Origin: Pseudomonadota bacterium
Lineage (GTDB): Bacteria; Pseudomonadota; Gammaproteobacteria; Burkholderiales; Burkholderiaceae_C
NCBI GenBank assembly: GCA_018241225.1
Contig: JAFEEG010000047.1
Coordinates: forward strand, 16,351 to 80,350
DNA length: 64,000 nucleotides
Direction: 5' to 3'
The notes beneath the pieces are model-generated. The model saw only the letters and a list, made by a program, of their open reading frames with translations, ran no database searches and was not told the DNA's origin. Below, piece by piece: positions 52,880 through 62,432 of the stretch; position 1 is the stretch's first letter, and every line of letters starts with the position of its first letter. Position numbers and translations under genes: made by a program.

Positions 52880-54769
52880 TCAAAGGAAACCGATCGAAAT
52901 CCAGGGGATCGCCGCCACGAGAACCGTGCCGAGGAACAGGGCGACCATGTAGCCCACGATCGGCTTCATGCCCTCGTTCGGATGGATGCGGCTGATGGCA
53001 CACGCCGCGTAGTAGCCGACTCCGAATGGTGGTGCGAAGAGCCCGATACCCATCGCGAGGGTTACGACCATCGCGTAATGCACTTCGTGGATGCCAACTT
53101 GGCGTGCAATGGGAAACAGCAGTGGACCCAGAAGGACGATTGCAGGAATGCCTTCGAGCACCGAGCCCAGGATGATGAACGCCACGACCGATACCGCCAC
53201 AAAGGTCACGGCGCCTCCGGGCAAGGCCTTCATGGTGTCGGCCAAGGCCGTCGAGAAGCCCGACTGCGTCAGTGCCCACGCCATGCCGGTGGCGGCGCCA
53301 ATGATGAACAGGATGGACCCGGAAAGCGCAGCAGTGCTCACGAGCATCGGGTAGATGCGCTTCCAGTCGAACTGCCGATACACGAGCAGGCCTGCGAGCA
53401 CCGCATAGACAATGCCGATCGTCGAGACCTCCGTCGCGGTCGCCACGCCTTCCACGACGGCAGCGCGGATGACTACGGGAAGCGCCAGTGCCGGAATGGC
53501 GATGGCGAACGACTTGGCGATCTCGCGGCCGCTGGCCTTGCGAACGCCAGACAGGTCCTCGCCGCGGTAGCGCCACCAGACGAGCGCCGCCAGCGTGGCC
53601 CCCACGACCACACCAGGCAATAAGCCTCCGGTGAACAAAGCCGCGATGGACACACCCGTTGCGGAGCCGATCGTGATCAGAACCAGGGAGGGCGGAATGG
53701 TCTCGGTCTGCGCGCCGGTGGCCGACAACAAGGCAACCAGGTCGCCAGGCTTGGCACCTCGCTTGCGCATCTCGGGAAACAGCGCAGGCGCCACCGCAGC
53801 CATGTCGGCCGCCTTGGAGCCTGAAATACCCGAGACCAGGTACATCGCGCCGATCAGCACGTAGGACAGCCCTCCGCGCACATGGCCCAGAAGGTCCGCC
53901 AGGAAGGCGACCATGGCGCGTGCGATCCCTGTCATCTCGATCAGCAAGCCCAGGAGGACGAACAACGGAACTGCAAGCAGGATCAGGTGGCTCATGCCTT
54001 CGTCCATACGGCCTAGGAGAACAACTGTTGGTGTGCTGGTCGTCAGCGCGATGTAGCCGAAGGTCGCGAGACCGAAGGCAAACGCGATCGGCAAGCCCAG
54101 TAGTACCAGGGCACCAACGCCGGCGACAAAGAAGATGAGGAGGTTCCAGTTGCCCAAGGGCTTGAGCAGTGGCCCTACCAATGCCACGGCGCCAATTACT
54201 GCTGCGACGCAGGCCAGTGCGAGAGCCGCCTCCTTCAGTCGGGCAATGCGGAAGATCTGGATCACGCCGACCAGCAGCATGAGGCCCAGGCCAATGGGCA
54301 GCGCCGCTGCGCGCCAGGAGTTGGTAATGCCCATGGCCGGCGTCGTGACGAAGACCTCGTCCTGCGCGAACTCGTACGCGGGATGGACGACGAAGGCCAG
54401 GAAGGCAACCGCGGCGGCAATCGCCACCAGATCGAGGAAGGCGCGCTTGTTCCCGTCGAGTTTCCCGACGATTGCGGTCATGCGCATGTGCTCTCCGCGC
54501 TGGAACGCGACGATCGACCCGAGCATTGCGAGCCAGAGAAACAGGATCGAGGCCAGTTCATCCGACCACACCAGTGGCTCGTGGAAGACATACCGGCTCG
54601 TGACCCCGGCAAGCAGAACGAAGACCTCGGCAAGCACTAGCAGCGCTGCCGGCACTTCGACAAGCGTTGCGATGGCTTTGTTCAAAGTCTCAAGCCATGC
54701 AATCGGCTCACGCCGGGTTCCGGCGTCCGTGGTCCCGGCAAGGCCGGGCTCGTCACTGGAAATGTTCAT
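52880..54769 (-). CDS. TRAP transporter fused permease (DctQ-DctM)
   Basis: A 629-residue fusion. Residues about 25-200 are the small four-helix DctQ part (AGVTSRYVFHEPLVWSDELASILFLWLAMLGS), and about 210-629 the large DctM channel part with GISGSKAADMAAVAPALFPEMRKRG, ATGAQTETIPPSLVLI and GLFAPPFGVGYYAAC. TRAP systems drive Na+-coupled uptake of organic acids and sugars. It pairs with the DctP receptor upstream. Confidence 0.93.
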   Translation of the reverse strand: MNISSDEPGLAGTTDAGTRREPIAWLETLNKAIATLVEVPAALLVLAEVFVLLAGVTSRYVFHEPLVWSDELASILFLWLAMLGSIVAFQRGEHMRMTAIVGKLDGNKRAFLDLVAIAAAVAFLAFVVHPAYEFAQDEVFVTTPAMGITNSWRAAALPIGLGLMLLVGVIQIFRIARLKEAALALACVAAVIGAVALVGPLLKPLGNWNLLIFFVAGVGALVLLGLPIAFAFGLATFGYIALTTSTPTVVLLGRMDEGMSHLILLAVPLFVLLGLLIEMTGIARAMVAFLADLLGHVRGGLSYVLIGAMYLVSGISGSKAADMAAVAPALFPEMRKRGAKPGDLVALLSATGAQTETIPPSLVLITIGSATGVSIAALFTGGLLPGVVVGATLAALVWWRYRGEDLSGVRKASGREIAKSFAIAIPALALPVVIRAAVVEGVATATEVSTIGIVYAVLAGLLVYRQFDWKRIYPMLVSTAALSGSILFIIGAATGMAWALTQSGFSTALADTMKALPGGAVTFVAVSVVAFIILGSVLEGIPAIVLLGPLLFPIARQVGIHEVHYAMVVTLAMGIGLFAPPFGVGYYAACAISRIHPNEGMKPIVGYMVALFLGTVLVAAIPWISIGFL

Positions 54770-54847
54770 GGAATTCTTTCAGGCGAAGGCGGCCGCCGGC
54801 CTCCGCGATGACGCGGCCACCATTCACATACTTGATTGAAGGGTTCG

Positions 54848-54874
54848 GCTCACCCCGGAGACCACCGGGTGAGC
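54848..54874 (-). terminator. Intercistronic hairpin between TRAP receptor and permease
   Basis: GCTCACCCCGG (54848-54858) pairs with CCGGGTGAGC (54865-54874), with one unpaired C. It lies just downstream of the receptor stop and before the permease start. Such stems commonly protect receptor mRNA so that the binding protein is made in excess. Confidence 0.5.
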
Positions 54875-54886
54875 ATGTGGCTAGGC

Positions 54887-55918
54887 TCAGCCCAGCTTGC
54901 CGGAGACCTTCTCCAGGAGTTCCCACGGCGCGGTGCCGTACTTCGACTTCCATTCCGCGTAGAAGCCGGTGCTGGCCAGCTTCTTGCGGAAGTCGTCCTG
55001 TTGAACGTCGATGAACGTGATGCCCTTGGCCTTGAGATCGGACACCAGGCTGGTGCTGAGCTTGGCCACGTCAGCGCGTTGATCGGTGGCCGACTTCTCG
55101 ATCTCGCGCGTGATGATCTGCTGGACATCAGCAGGCAGTTTCTCGAAGGCGCGCTTGTTTCCGAGCACCCAGTAGCCGTCCCAGACGTGTCCGGTGAGGC
55201 TGCAGGTTTTCTGCACCTCGTAGAGCCGCGCCGTTGCAATGATGGCGAGAGGGTTCTCCTGCCCTTCGACGACCTTGGTCTGCAGCGCGGTGTAGACCTC
55301 GTTGAAGTTGATGGGCGAAGGCGCGGCGTCGAGCGACTTGAACAGGGAAGTCAGCGGCGGTGCGGCGGGCACTCTGACCTTGAAGCCCTTCAGGTCGGCG
55401 GCGGACTTGATCTCTCGCCCCGACGACGTGACGTGGCGGAATCCGTTGTCCCAGATCTTTGACACCGTGAAGATCGGTGTCTTCGCAATTTCGGCACGAA
55501 TGTGCTTGCCCAGGTCGCCGTCCATGGCCTTCCACACGTCATCGTAGTTCTTGAAGGCGAAACCCACGCTCGTGATGCCCGATACAGGCACGAAGGTCGA
55601 CAGGATCAGTGACGACAGATTGAAGAACTCGACAGATCCATTGCGCACCTGCGTCAGCAAGTCGGTGTCACTTCCCAGCTGGTTGGCCGGGAAAAGCTTG
55701 ATGTTGACCCGGCCCGAGGTTGCTTCCCGGATGCGGTCGAGAGCCTCTTTTGCACGCACGTTGACGGGATGGGTCGGGTCCTGTCCGGTGGCGTACTTGA
55801 GCTCGAATTCGGCCGCGTCGGCTCGGCGCGTCGCAATCGAAAACAGCGGCAGGGCTGCGCCCGCGGCCAGCAGCTGGCGGCGGTTGAACTTGGCGGGCGT
55901 GTTCTTGAGGTCGGTCAT
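54887..55918 (-). CDS. TRAP transporter substrate-binding protein (DctP)
   Basis: A 343-residue periplasmic receptor with a twin-arginine-like leader (KFNRRQLLAAGAALPLFS). TRAP receptor landmarks are FELKYATGQDPTHPVNVRAKEALDRI, the SGRVNIKLFPANQLGSDTDLLTQVRNGSVEF block and the arginine-containing strand LKGFKVRVPAAPPL that binds the ligand carboxylate. The ligand is unknown; the operon suggests a sugar acid or a short polyol-derived acid. Confidence 0.92.
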   Translation of the reverse strand: MTDLKNTPAKFNRRQLLAAGAALPLFSIATRRADAAEFELKYATGQDPTHPVNVRAKEALDRIREATSGRVNIKLFPANQLGSDTDLLTQVRNGSVEFFNLSSLILSTFVPVSGITSVGFAFKNYDDVWKAMDGDLGKHIRAEIAKTPIFTVSKIWDNGFRHVTSSGREIKSAADLKGFKVRVPAAPPLTSLFKSLDAAPSPINFNEVYTALQTKVVEGQENPLAIIATARLYEVQKTCSLTGHVWDGYWVLGNKRAFEKLPADVQQIITREIEKSATDQRADVAKLSTSLVSDLKAKGITFIDVQQDDFRKKLASTGFYAEWKSKYGTAPWELLEKVSGKLG

Positions 55919-55954
55919 GTCTGTCTCCTGTTTGTATGAGTAGGGAAAGTTGAC

Positions 55955-56704
55955 TCAATGGATCAACATGCCGCCGTTCACGTCGAGCGTGATGCCCGTG
56001 CAGTACAGCGACAAGTCACTGGCGAGGAATACGCAAGCGCCGGCGATGTCTTCGGCGCGGCCCAGGCGGGCGAGCGGGATCGTTTCGGCGATCTCGGCCT
56101 TCTTTTCTTCGGTGAGCTTCCCTTTGATGATGTCGGTGCCGATCAGGCCCGGCGTGATGCTGTTGACGCGGATGCCCTCGGGGCCAAACTCCCGCGCCAT
56201 CGCCCGCGCCAACCCGAGCACACCCGCCTTCGCGGCCGAGTAGTGCGGGCCTCCCAGGATCCCGCCGCCACGCTGCGCCGATACCGACGAAATGCAGACG
56301 ATTGACCCGCTGCCCTCCTGTTGCATGGCAGGGAGCACGGCCTGCGACATGTACAAGGTTCCTCGCAGACTGACGTCGAGGATGCGGTCGTAGTCCGCAC
56401 CACTGATCTCCAGGGTCTTGACCGGTTGCGTGATGCCTGCGTTGTTAATGAGTGCATCGATCTGGCCGAACGCCTTGAGCACTTCCACTGCCGCTGCGTC
56501 GCACGATTCCTTGCTCGTGACGTCGGCGACGATCCCGATATGGTCGGGACCCAGCTGCTTCGCCGCAGCGACGGGATCAGCTCGCTCCAGATCGAGAATG
56601 GCGACTCGTGCACCGTGGGAAGCCATCAGGCGCGCAGTCGCGAATCCGAGGCCGTTAATGCCGGCGCCGCCGGTGATGACGACAACTTTGTCCTTGAGAA
56701 GCAT
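55955..56704 (-). CDS. SDR-family oxidoreductase (FabG-like)
   Basis: A 249-residue classical SDR with the cofactor motif TGGAGINGLG, NNAG, catalytic SSVSAQ, and Tyr/Lys in PHYSAAKAG. The ATG at 56704 gives MLLKDKVVVITGG; the longer frame from 56872 is not used. It is the first gene of the TRAP/transketolase operon, facing a LysR gene, so it probably carries out the first oxidation of the imported polyol or sugar. Confidence 0.9.
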   Translation of the reverse strand: MLLKDKVVVITGGAGINGLGFATARLMASHGARVAILDLERADPVAAAKQLGPDHIGIVADVTSKESCDAAAVEVLKAFGQIDALINNAGITQPVKTLEISGADYDRILDVSLRGTLYMSQAVLPAMQQEGSGSIVCISSVSAQRGGGILGGPHYSAAKAGVLGLARAMAREFGPEGIRVNSITPGLIGTDIIKGKLTEEKKAEIAETIPLARLGRAEDIAGACVFLASDLSLYCTGITLDVNGGMLIH

Positions 56705-56892
56705 CGGTTTGTCTCCAGAGAGGGAATGAACTCCGCGCTGCCTCGACATCCCGCTCTCTGCCTGGCGCCCGTTGCAACAACTCTGTGAGATTTGCTGCAT
56801 GGGCTGAATGGTCGTCCGACGAGTGGATGACGACAAGCGATTAGTTTTCAGCCTAAGATGACGATCTCTCATCCAACGACCGGGTTGACCCT

Positions 56893-57777
56893 ATGTCCGC
56901 ATTGCCCGCTGTCACCAACTTGCAGGCCTTCGAGGCAGTCGCCCGTAGGAGAAGCTTTGCTCTCGCCGCCTCGGAGCTCAATCTCACTGCCTCGGCGATC
57001 AGCCACCAGGTGTCACGCCTGGAATCGCACCTTGGAGTGCGGCTGTTCGAGCGGAGCGCGCACGGCGTGCGGCTGAGTGCCGCGGGCGAAATCTATCTGG
57101 CTAAGGTGGGCGGTGCGCTGTCGGCCATCGCCTCGGCAACAGAGGACCTGCGACAAGGGGTGAGCAACAGCCTGTACGTGCACTCCGCGCCGAGCATCGC
57201 AAGCCTTTGGTTGATGTCACGGCTGCAAGCATTCGCGCAGGCATACCCGGAAATCGCCCTCAACCTATCAGCGGCACACACGCCCAGTGACTTCGCCCTT
57301 GGTCAAGCCGACATCGACATTCGCTACGGAATACCGAACTGGCCAGATCTGGTGGTGGAGCCGCTGTTCGAGGAGCGCATCGTGCCCCTCGCCAGTCCCG
57401 AGTTCATCCGTCAGCATCGGCTGAAGACCATCGAGCAACTGTCCACTGTGAAGTTGATCCAGAGCAACGTGAGCGTGGTGCAATGGGCGGACTGGTTTGG
57501 GGCATTCAGCGACAAGCGGGCACCGGACTGGTTTGCCGTTCGCTTCGATCGGGCACAGATGTCGTTGGACGCTGCCACCCAAGGACTTGGCGTGGCGCTA
57601 GAGAGTACGACGATCGCGGCAAGGCATATTGCCGAGCTAAAACTCAAGCCAATCTTTGACTTGGAAAAAGCTATCAAGGTCAAGGCCCACTTCGCCGTGT
57701 ATCCACCGCGGCACGCAAAGCGGCCATCCGTGAAGGCTTTCCTGGAGTGGATACATGGCGAAGCAGCCAGAAGCTGA
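56893..57777 (+). CDS. LysR-family transcriptional regulator (GcvA-like)
   Basis: A 294-residue LysR regulator with the HTH SALPAVTNLQAFEAVARRRSFALAASELNLTASAISHQVSRLE and the GcvA-type SALFERSAHGVRLSAAG-like continuation. It is divergent from the SDR/TRAP/transketolase operon with a 188-bp shared promoter region and is its likely regulator. The region holds no obvious symmetric site that I could assign. Confidence 0.9.
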   Translation: MSALPAVTNLQAFEAVARRRSFALAASELNLTASAISHQVSRLESHLGVRLFERSAHGVRLSAAGEIYLAKVGGALSAIASATEDLRQGVSNSLYVHSAPSIASLWLMSRLQAFAQAYPEIALNLSAAHTPSDFALGQADIDIRYGIPNWPDLVVEPLFEERIVPLASPEFIRQHRLKTIEQLSTVKLIQSNVSVVQWADWFGAFSDKRAPDWFAVRFDRAQMSLDAATQGLGVALESTTIAARHIAELKLKPIFDLEKAIKVKAHFAVYPPRHAKRPSVKAFLEWIHGEAARS

Positions 57778-58106
57778 CCGCTAGCTTCGTCCTATCGCGA
57801 GTTCCCAGCGTCACGCGGCGGAAGGTGCGGTCTTAGGCGTGCAGAAGCGCCTGCCATTTCGCGGGCCGTGCAGTTTCTCAAGGATTCCGAGTTTCAACTC
57901 TGAGCTTCGGCACGCAGCGAAAACAGACGTTCAGCTATGCCAGGCTGACTGGCTCCTTCGTGCCCAATGCAGGCCTCCACGTCCCTAGCGATTCATGACC
58001 GCTTCGCGCCCTCAAACGGTCCTCATCTCAAGGTCGGCAATTGCTGCTAGCTCGACTTTGGAGGGTGTCCCGGCGCTTGGGTATGGGGCACATCGTTGCC
58101 ACCGGC
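57778..58106. other. Intergenic region downstream of the LysR gene
   Basis: No convincing gene, RNA or hairpin. Short frames in this stretch have no start signals and no family motifs. Confidence 0.45.
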
Positions 58107-58631
58107 CTACGGGAGCCAGTCGACGTTCCGGCACTCGTTTGCGCGACCAACTGCGGGCTCCTTCGCCGTCTGGCAATCTATCGAACATCGTGTCGCTTCC
58201 TGCGCGGTCCAGCTTGGACCTGGTGAGCACTGCGCAGTACACGACTCCGCCGCGGTCAACATCAGCTTGTAGTCGGCAACGCCGCGTCCGGAGGCAGCAA
58301 CTAGGGCGGCCTGGTCCACTACCTTGGATCGGCCTTCGAGGTATCGCTCAAGTCGCCTAATGCCCGTTTCCGCTGTACGTATGGCGCTTTGCCGTCCTCG
58401 TTCGAGCGCAGGCTCGTCGTACTCGAGGATTTCCAGCGTGGACTTGTTTAGAGTCAGGATCGGCAGGCAGTAGGCCGACTTCAAATCGGCTTCGAGGGGT
58501 GCAGTTGGTCCCGTAGCGGCATGGATAACTGCGATGCCAAAGATCAACAGCAATCCAATGGCGTGAACGGGGGCACGCCGCGATGCCGCGGCTCGGGCAG
58601 GCCTCGGGGAGCATTTCTCCATTGTCCGCAC
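58107..58631 (-). CDS. Hypothetical exported cysteine-rich protein
   Basis: A 174-codon frame with a charged N-terminus, a hydrophobic core (APVHAIGLLLIFGIAVIHA) that fits a signal peptide, then a helical mature part (LEILEYDEPALERGRQSAIRTAETGIRRLERYLEGRSK) and a C-terminal region with several cysteines. The first or fourth codon (58622) could be the start. No family recognised. Expression is plausible but not proven. Confidence 0.45.
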   Translation of the reverse strand: MRTMEKCSPRPARAAASRRAPVHAIGLLLIFGIAVIHAATGPTAPLEADLKSAYCLPILTLNKSTLEILEYDEPALERGRQSAIRTAETGIRRLERYLEGRSKVVDQAALVAASGRGVADYKLMLTAAESCTAQCSPGPSWTAQEATRCSIDCQTAKEPAVGRANECRNVDWLP

Positions 58632-59025
58632 ATTGTGAACTCCCGGTTCTGCGGGATGTTCACGCCGCGCAATTGGTCGGGCACGTGGCGTCTAGCCGTG
58701 CGACGGGATGGCGCGTGGTGAATGGCCGCAGAGTGCCAGCTTGCTGTGCGTCGCGCTAGCGAGGTTGGAGGACCGCTTTCGCTGCAAGCAGCGGCAAACT
58801 CCGTTCGGGCGAGTGCGTCACGTGAAGTCTTCCAATGGACGCTTCCATCTTCGGGCGCAGAACGGGCTTTGTCCGCTTCGTCGTTTTCGCCCGGACCCTG
58901 GATGCGACAGCTGCTTTTCTGGAGGATGCCCGCCGCCATGTGTTGCCTTCGCCGCGGTATCAGAATTGCGCACGCACGGTCAATCAGGTGGTCGCAACAC
59001 CCCCCGGGGTCAATGAAGGGTATAC
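58632..59025. other. Intergenic region upstream of the divergent SDR gene
   Basis: No gene I can support. A minus-strand frame through here yields a low-complexity translation without motifs. The last 20 bp contain the promoter-proximal leader of the SDR gene (AATGAAGGGTATAC before the ATG). Confidence 0.4.
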
Positions 59026-59826
59026 ATGGATCTCGAACTCGCAGGTAAACACGTTCTCGTCACCGGCGGCAGCAAGGGCATCGGTCTGGCCTGCGCACGC
59101 GGCTTCCTTCAGGAGGGTGCGCGTGTCAGCCTGGTGGCACGCAACGAAGAGACGCTGGCCGCTGCTGCATTGAGCCTTGCCGATGCGCGGCCGGACGCCG
59201 AGCGGCTGGTGGCCACCTATGCGTGCGACCTGGGTGACCCGCAGGCAGCCGTCCAACTCGTCGAACGCGTCGAGAAGGCTCACGGACCGGTCGACGTCCT
59301 GGTCAACTCGGCAGGTGCCGCGCGTCGTTCACCGCCGGATGAACTGGATGCAGCGAAGTGGCATGCGGCGATGCAGGCCAAGTATTTCACCTACATCCAC
59401 GTGATGGACCCGGTGGTCAAGCGTATGGCTGCGCGCGGGGCCGGCGTGATCGTCAATGTCGTCGGTGCGGGCGGCAAGGTAGCCAGCCCCATCCATCTGG
59501 CTGGCGGCGCTGCGAATGCAGCGCTGATGCTGGCGAGCGCAGGGCTGGCCAATGCCTATGCCGCGCGAGGCGTGCGAGTCAACGTCGTCAATCCGGGACC
59601 GGTGATGACGGAGCGCTTGCAAGAAGGGCTGTTGGCTGATGCAAGGCTGCAGGGCATCTCGCCGGAGGAAGCGCGGGCGCGCACCGATGCGCGGCAGCCG
59701 ATGGGCCGCTTGGCTGAAGCACGGGAGATCGCTGACGCGGTCGTGTTCCTTGCTTCGGTGCGCGCGAGCTATGTGACCGGCGCGGTGCTGGCGATGGATG
59801 GAGCGGCTGTCCCGACGGTGATCTAG
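59026..59826 (+). CDS. SDR-fold protein lacking the catalytic Ser-Tyr-Lys
   Basis: A 266-residue SDR with an intact cofactor motif TGGSKGIG (13-20) and NSAG (94-97). Where the active site should be, the sequence reads NVVGAGGKVASPIHLAGGAANAALM: the expected Tyr is G160, Lys is N164 and Ser is replaced by Gly. The fold and C-terminal VTGAVLAMDGA are normal. It may be a binding protein or use other chemistry. It stands alone with a GAAGGG ribosome site upstream. Confidence 0.85.
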   Translation: MDLELAGKHVLVTGGSKGIGLACARGFLQEGARVSLVARNEETLAAAALSLADARPDAERLVATYACDLGDPQAAVQLVERVEKAHGPVDVLVNSAGAARRSPPDELDAAKWHAAMQAKYFTYIHVMDPVVKRMAARGAGVIVNVVGAGGKVASPIHLAGGAANAALMLASAGLANAYAARGVRVNVVNPGPVMTERLQEGLLADARLQGISPEEARARTDARQPMGRLAEAREIADAVVFLASVRASYVTGAVLAMDGAAVPTVI

Positions 59827-59982
59827 ACGGCGTGCCACTCAGGCTTGCGGCGCGCTATTGGGGTGGGCAGCTGAGACAGAATAGGAAGGCCCCAAAACGG
59901 CCACAAGCGGTCGGTCGGCAGTGCCGCAAGATGCGCCCGATAGCAGCCACTCGTAGAGCGCGGGACAACTCTGACTTCAGTC

Positions 59983-60759
59983 ATGGCGACACGACACGAC
60001 TTCAACTTCGAAATCATTTCTACCCGTCTCATGGAGCAAGGGACGCCCGTCGGCTTGGAACTGGTCGTACACAAGCCCGCGCTCGCCGGGCCGCTGCCCA
60101 CGTTGGTCTTCAATCATGGCTCGACTGGTTGGGGAACGAATCCCGCCGTCTTCCGCCGCACGGTGAAGTGCGCCCCAGTGGCGCAGTTCTTTGCGGAACG
60201 AGGATGGATGGTGGTTTTTCCCCAGCGTCGTGGGAGAGGAAAGTCTGGAGGGCTGTATGACGAGGGCTTCAAGCCGGACAGAAGTGGCTACTCGTGGGAG
60301 CCCGAGGTATCTCTGGCGGGCCTCGACCGCGCAGTGCAAGATCTGGACGAGGTGATGTACCACCTGGCTCAACGCCCAGATGTCAGGTCGGAGCAATTGC
60401 TCATTGGTGGTGTATCGCGCGGCGGTGTCCTTGCAATAGCCTATGCGGGTGCGCGACCTGGCATGTTCCGCGGCGCCCTCAATTTCAATGGGGGCTGGCT
60501 TGGATGCTCAGGTGCCTCGTACGCCGAGGTGAATCGGCGGGCATTTGTCCGAGGTGCAACTTTCCAGCACCAAACCCTGTGGCTGCACGGCAGCAAGGAC
60601 CCGTACTACCGCATAGCTCATTGCCGCAAGAACTTCGACACTTTCCAGGCCGCCGGGGGTAAAGGTGTCTTCCACGAAATTCGCGGTGGGCATGGCCTCG
60701 CTTACCGTCCTGCCCTGTGGACGGATGCGATGGATTCATACTTGGCCTCGATTGGATAG
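59983..60759 (+). CDS. Alpha/beta hydrolase (dienelactone hydrolase/peptidase-like)
   Basis: A 258-residue hydrolase with an oxyanion-side motif LVFNHGSTGWG, the nucleophile elbow GGVSRGG (serine within about 139-145), an acid near LWLHGSKDPYY and the histidine in GGHGLAY. The catalytic triad is complete. The substrate is unknown; candidates are esters, lactones or short peptides. It has no operon partners. Confidence 0.83.
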   Translation: MATRHDFNFEIISTRLMEQGTPVGLELVVHKPALAGPLPTLVFNHGSTGWGTNPAVFRRTVKCAPVAQFFAERGWMVVFPQRRGRGKSGGLYDEGFKPDRSGYSWEPEVSLAGLDRAVQDLDEVMYHLAQRPDVRSEQLLIGGVSRGGVLAIAYAGARPGMFRGALNFNGGWLGCSGASYAEVNRRAFVRGATFQHQTLWLHGSKDPYYRIAHCRKNFDTFQAAGGKGVFHEIRGGHGLAYRPALWTDAMDSYLASIG

Positions 60760-60878
60760 CGCAGCCGTCGGCCAGTAGCAGTCCTTCGTTGTCAGGCCAC
60801 CACTAAGCGGAAGTAGGTGCGTGCGCGCTAGCAAGCTTCAGAACCAGAATCGGTAAAACCGACATTCCAGCCTGACTC

Positions 60879-62138
60879 ATGAAGTTCGACAAGTTGCCGC
60901 AAACATGTCTCGTAGACGAGACCCTTGCAATACGCGCTCTGGACATTCCCGCAGGTGCACAAATCACCCTGAAGCTCTGGAGTAGCTTCAGTGACGTCGT
61001 TCTTCTTTCTGAAGCCAGTTTCATCGCCGATGCGGACGGCGTCGTAGACCTCAGCAGCCATGCACCCGTCTCGGGCTCGTATCAAGGCGTCGACGCGATG
61101 GGACTCTTCTGGTCCCGTGCGCCAGTGCATTCCGATGCCGCAAAGGGCTACGAGGGCAAGAGCAAGGACCCATTCACCGCAACGCTCACTGCCGAAGCGG
61201 ACGGCGTGCTCATATCTCACGCCATCAGGCGAACGTACGTCGGCCCCTCTGTTGCGTCGCGGGACGTCAACGTCAACGGACTCGTCGGCCGGATGTTCGA
61301 GCCGGTTCGCCAAGGCCCGCATAGAGCGGTGTTGGTGCTTGGAGGTTCAGGTGGAGGACTGGCATGGTCGCAGGAGATGGCGGCCCTGCTGGCATCCCAT
61401 GGCTACGCAGCATTTGCGCTCGCCTATTTCAATGCTGAAGGCTTGCCGCCAACGCTCGACCGAATTCCGCTCGAATATTTCGGCACGGCGCTGGAATGGA
61501 TGTCGGCACAACCTGGCGTCGCAGTGAAGCACTTGGGAGTTGTGGGTGCTTCGCGGGGTGGAGAGTTGGCGTTGCTGCTCGGCGCGACGTACCCCAGCAT
61601 TCGTGCGGTCGTCGCTTATGTCCCCAGCGGCATCTCTTGGGCGGCCTACCCACCCAGCGGTCACGGTGCATGGACGCTGAACGGCAAGGATGTTCCCCAC
61701 GCCGACTCCTCCACTTACGACTCATGGCGAAGGTCGTCCGCCGGAATCAAGGCGGGAAAGTTCGACGGCTACCTTGTTCCCCTGGAAGATGCGGCCTACG
61801 CCGCGATGGCATCTATCCCGGTGGAGCGAATCAACGGCCCGGTCCTCATGATTTCAGGCCTTGATGACAAGCTATGGCCTTCGACTGAGCTGACAGAGTT
61901 CGCTGTTCGACGCTTCCGAGAAAAGGCATTTCTCCATCGCGTCGAACACCTGAAGTACGCAAACGCCGGCCACAGCATTGGCTGGCCTAACGGGCCAACG
62001 ACTATGTTGAAGTCGAAGCATCCTGTCTCCGGGGAGGACATGGACATGGGAGGAACGCCCGAAGGGACGGCGCATGCGCGTCGGGATTCGTGGCCTCGAA
62101 TGCTCGCGTTCCTTCAGCAGGCGCTGTCAGATTGTTAG
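60879..62138 (+). CDS. Acyl-CoA thioesterase / BAAT-family hydrolase
   Basis: A 419-residue two-domain protein: an N-terminal beta-sandwich of the acyl-CoA thioesterase/bile acid-CoA:amino acid N-acyltransferase type (about 10-125) and a C-terminal alpha/beta hydrolase with elbow GASRGGE, acid in ISGLDDKLWPS and histidine in NAGHSIGWP. The nucleophile is Ser rather than the Cys of mammalian BAAT, as in bacterial relatives. Likely hydrolyses acyl-CoA or similar thioesters/esters; substrate unknown. Confidence 0.88.
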   Translation: MKFDKLPQTCLVDETLAIRALDIPAGAQITLKLWSSFSDVVLLSEASFIADADGVVDLSSHAPVSGSYQGVDAMGLFWSRAPVHSDAAKGYEGKSKDPFTATLTAEADGVLISHAIRRTYVGPSVASRDVNVNGLVGRMFEPVRQGPHRAVLVLGGSGGGLAWSQEMAALLASHGYAAFALAYFNAEGLPPTLDRIPLEYFGTALEWMSAQPGVAVKHLGVVGASRGGELALLLGATYPSIRAVVAYVPSGISWAAYPPSGHGAWTLNGKDVPHADSSTYDSWRRSSAGIKAGKFDGYLVPLEDAAYAAMASIPVERINGPVLMISGLDDKLWPSTELTEFAVRRFREKAFLHRVEHLKYANAGHSIGWPNGPTTMLKSKHPVSGEDMDMGGTPEGTAHARRDSWPRMLAFLQQALSDC

Positions 62139-62432
62139 CGCATCTTTTGACGGGATGCCGCTGCCGGTCAGAACCGGGCCTTCGTCGACGAGGCCCAATT
62201 CGCCCGTTTGCTGACCTTCGCCGCGTGCGCACAACAATCTCAAACGGCGTGGAGGCACTTGAAGCGCGTGCACACAAACGCCTCCCCATGAACAATCGGC
62301 CGAACCTTCTCGCACTTCGATTCATGAACTTCGACACGGCAAGAGGTCTCGTCGACGACTCCTTAGGCAGGCGGGCGTGAAGTACAACGTCGATCAAATC
62401 TGTCAATCCCACACGCCTCGAAATTGAACGCT

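Noticed and set aside
57778-59025. Searched for an insertion sequence, tRNA or attachment site in this sparse region
   Set aside because: No transposase motif, terminal inverted repeats, tRNA-like fold or duplicated ends were found by eye.
62090-62412. Overlapping short frames on both strands after the BAAT-family gene
   Set aside because: Arg/Ser-rich translations with no start signals; one overlaps the 3' end of the hydrolase gene antisense.
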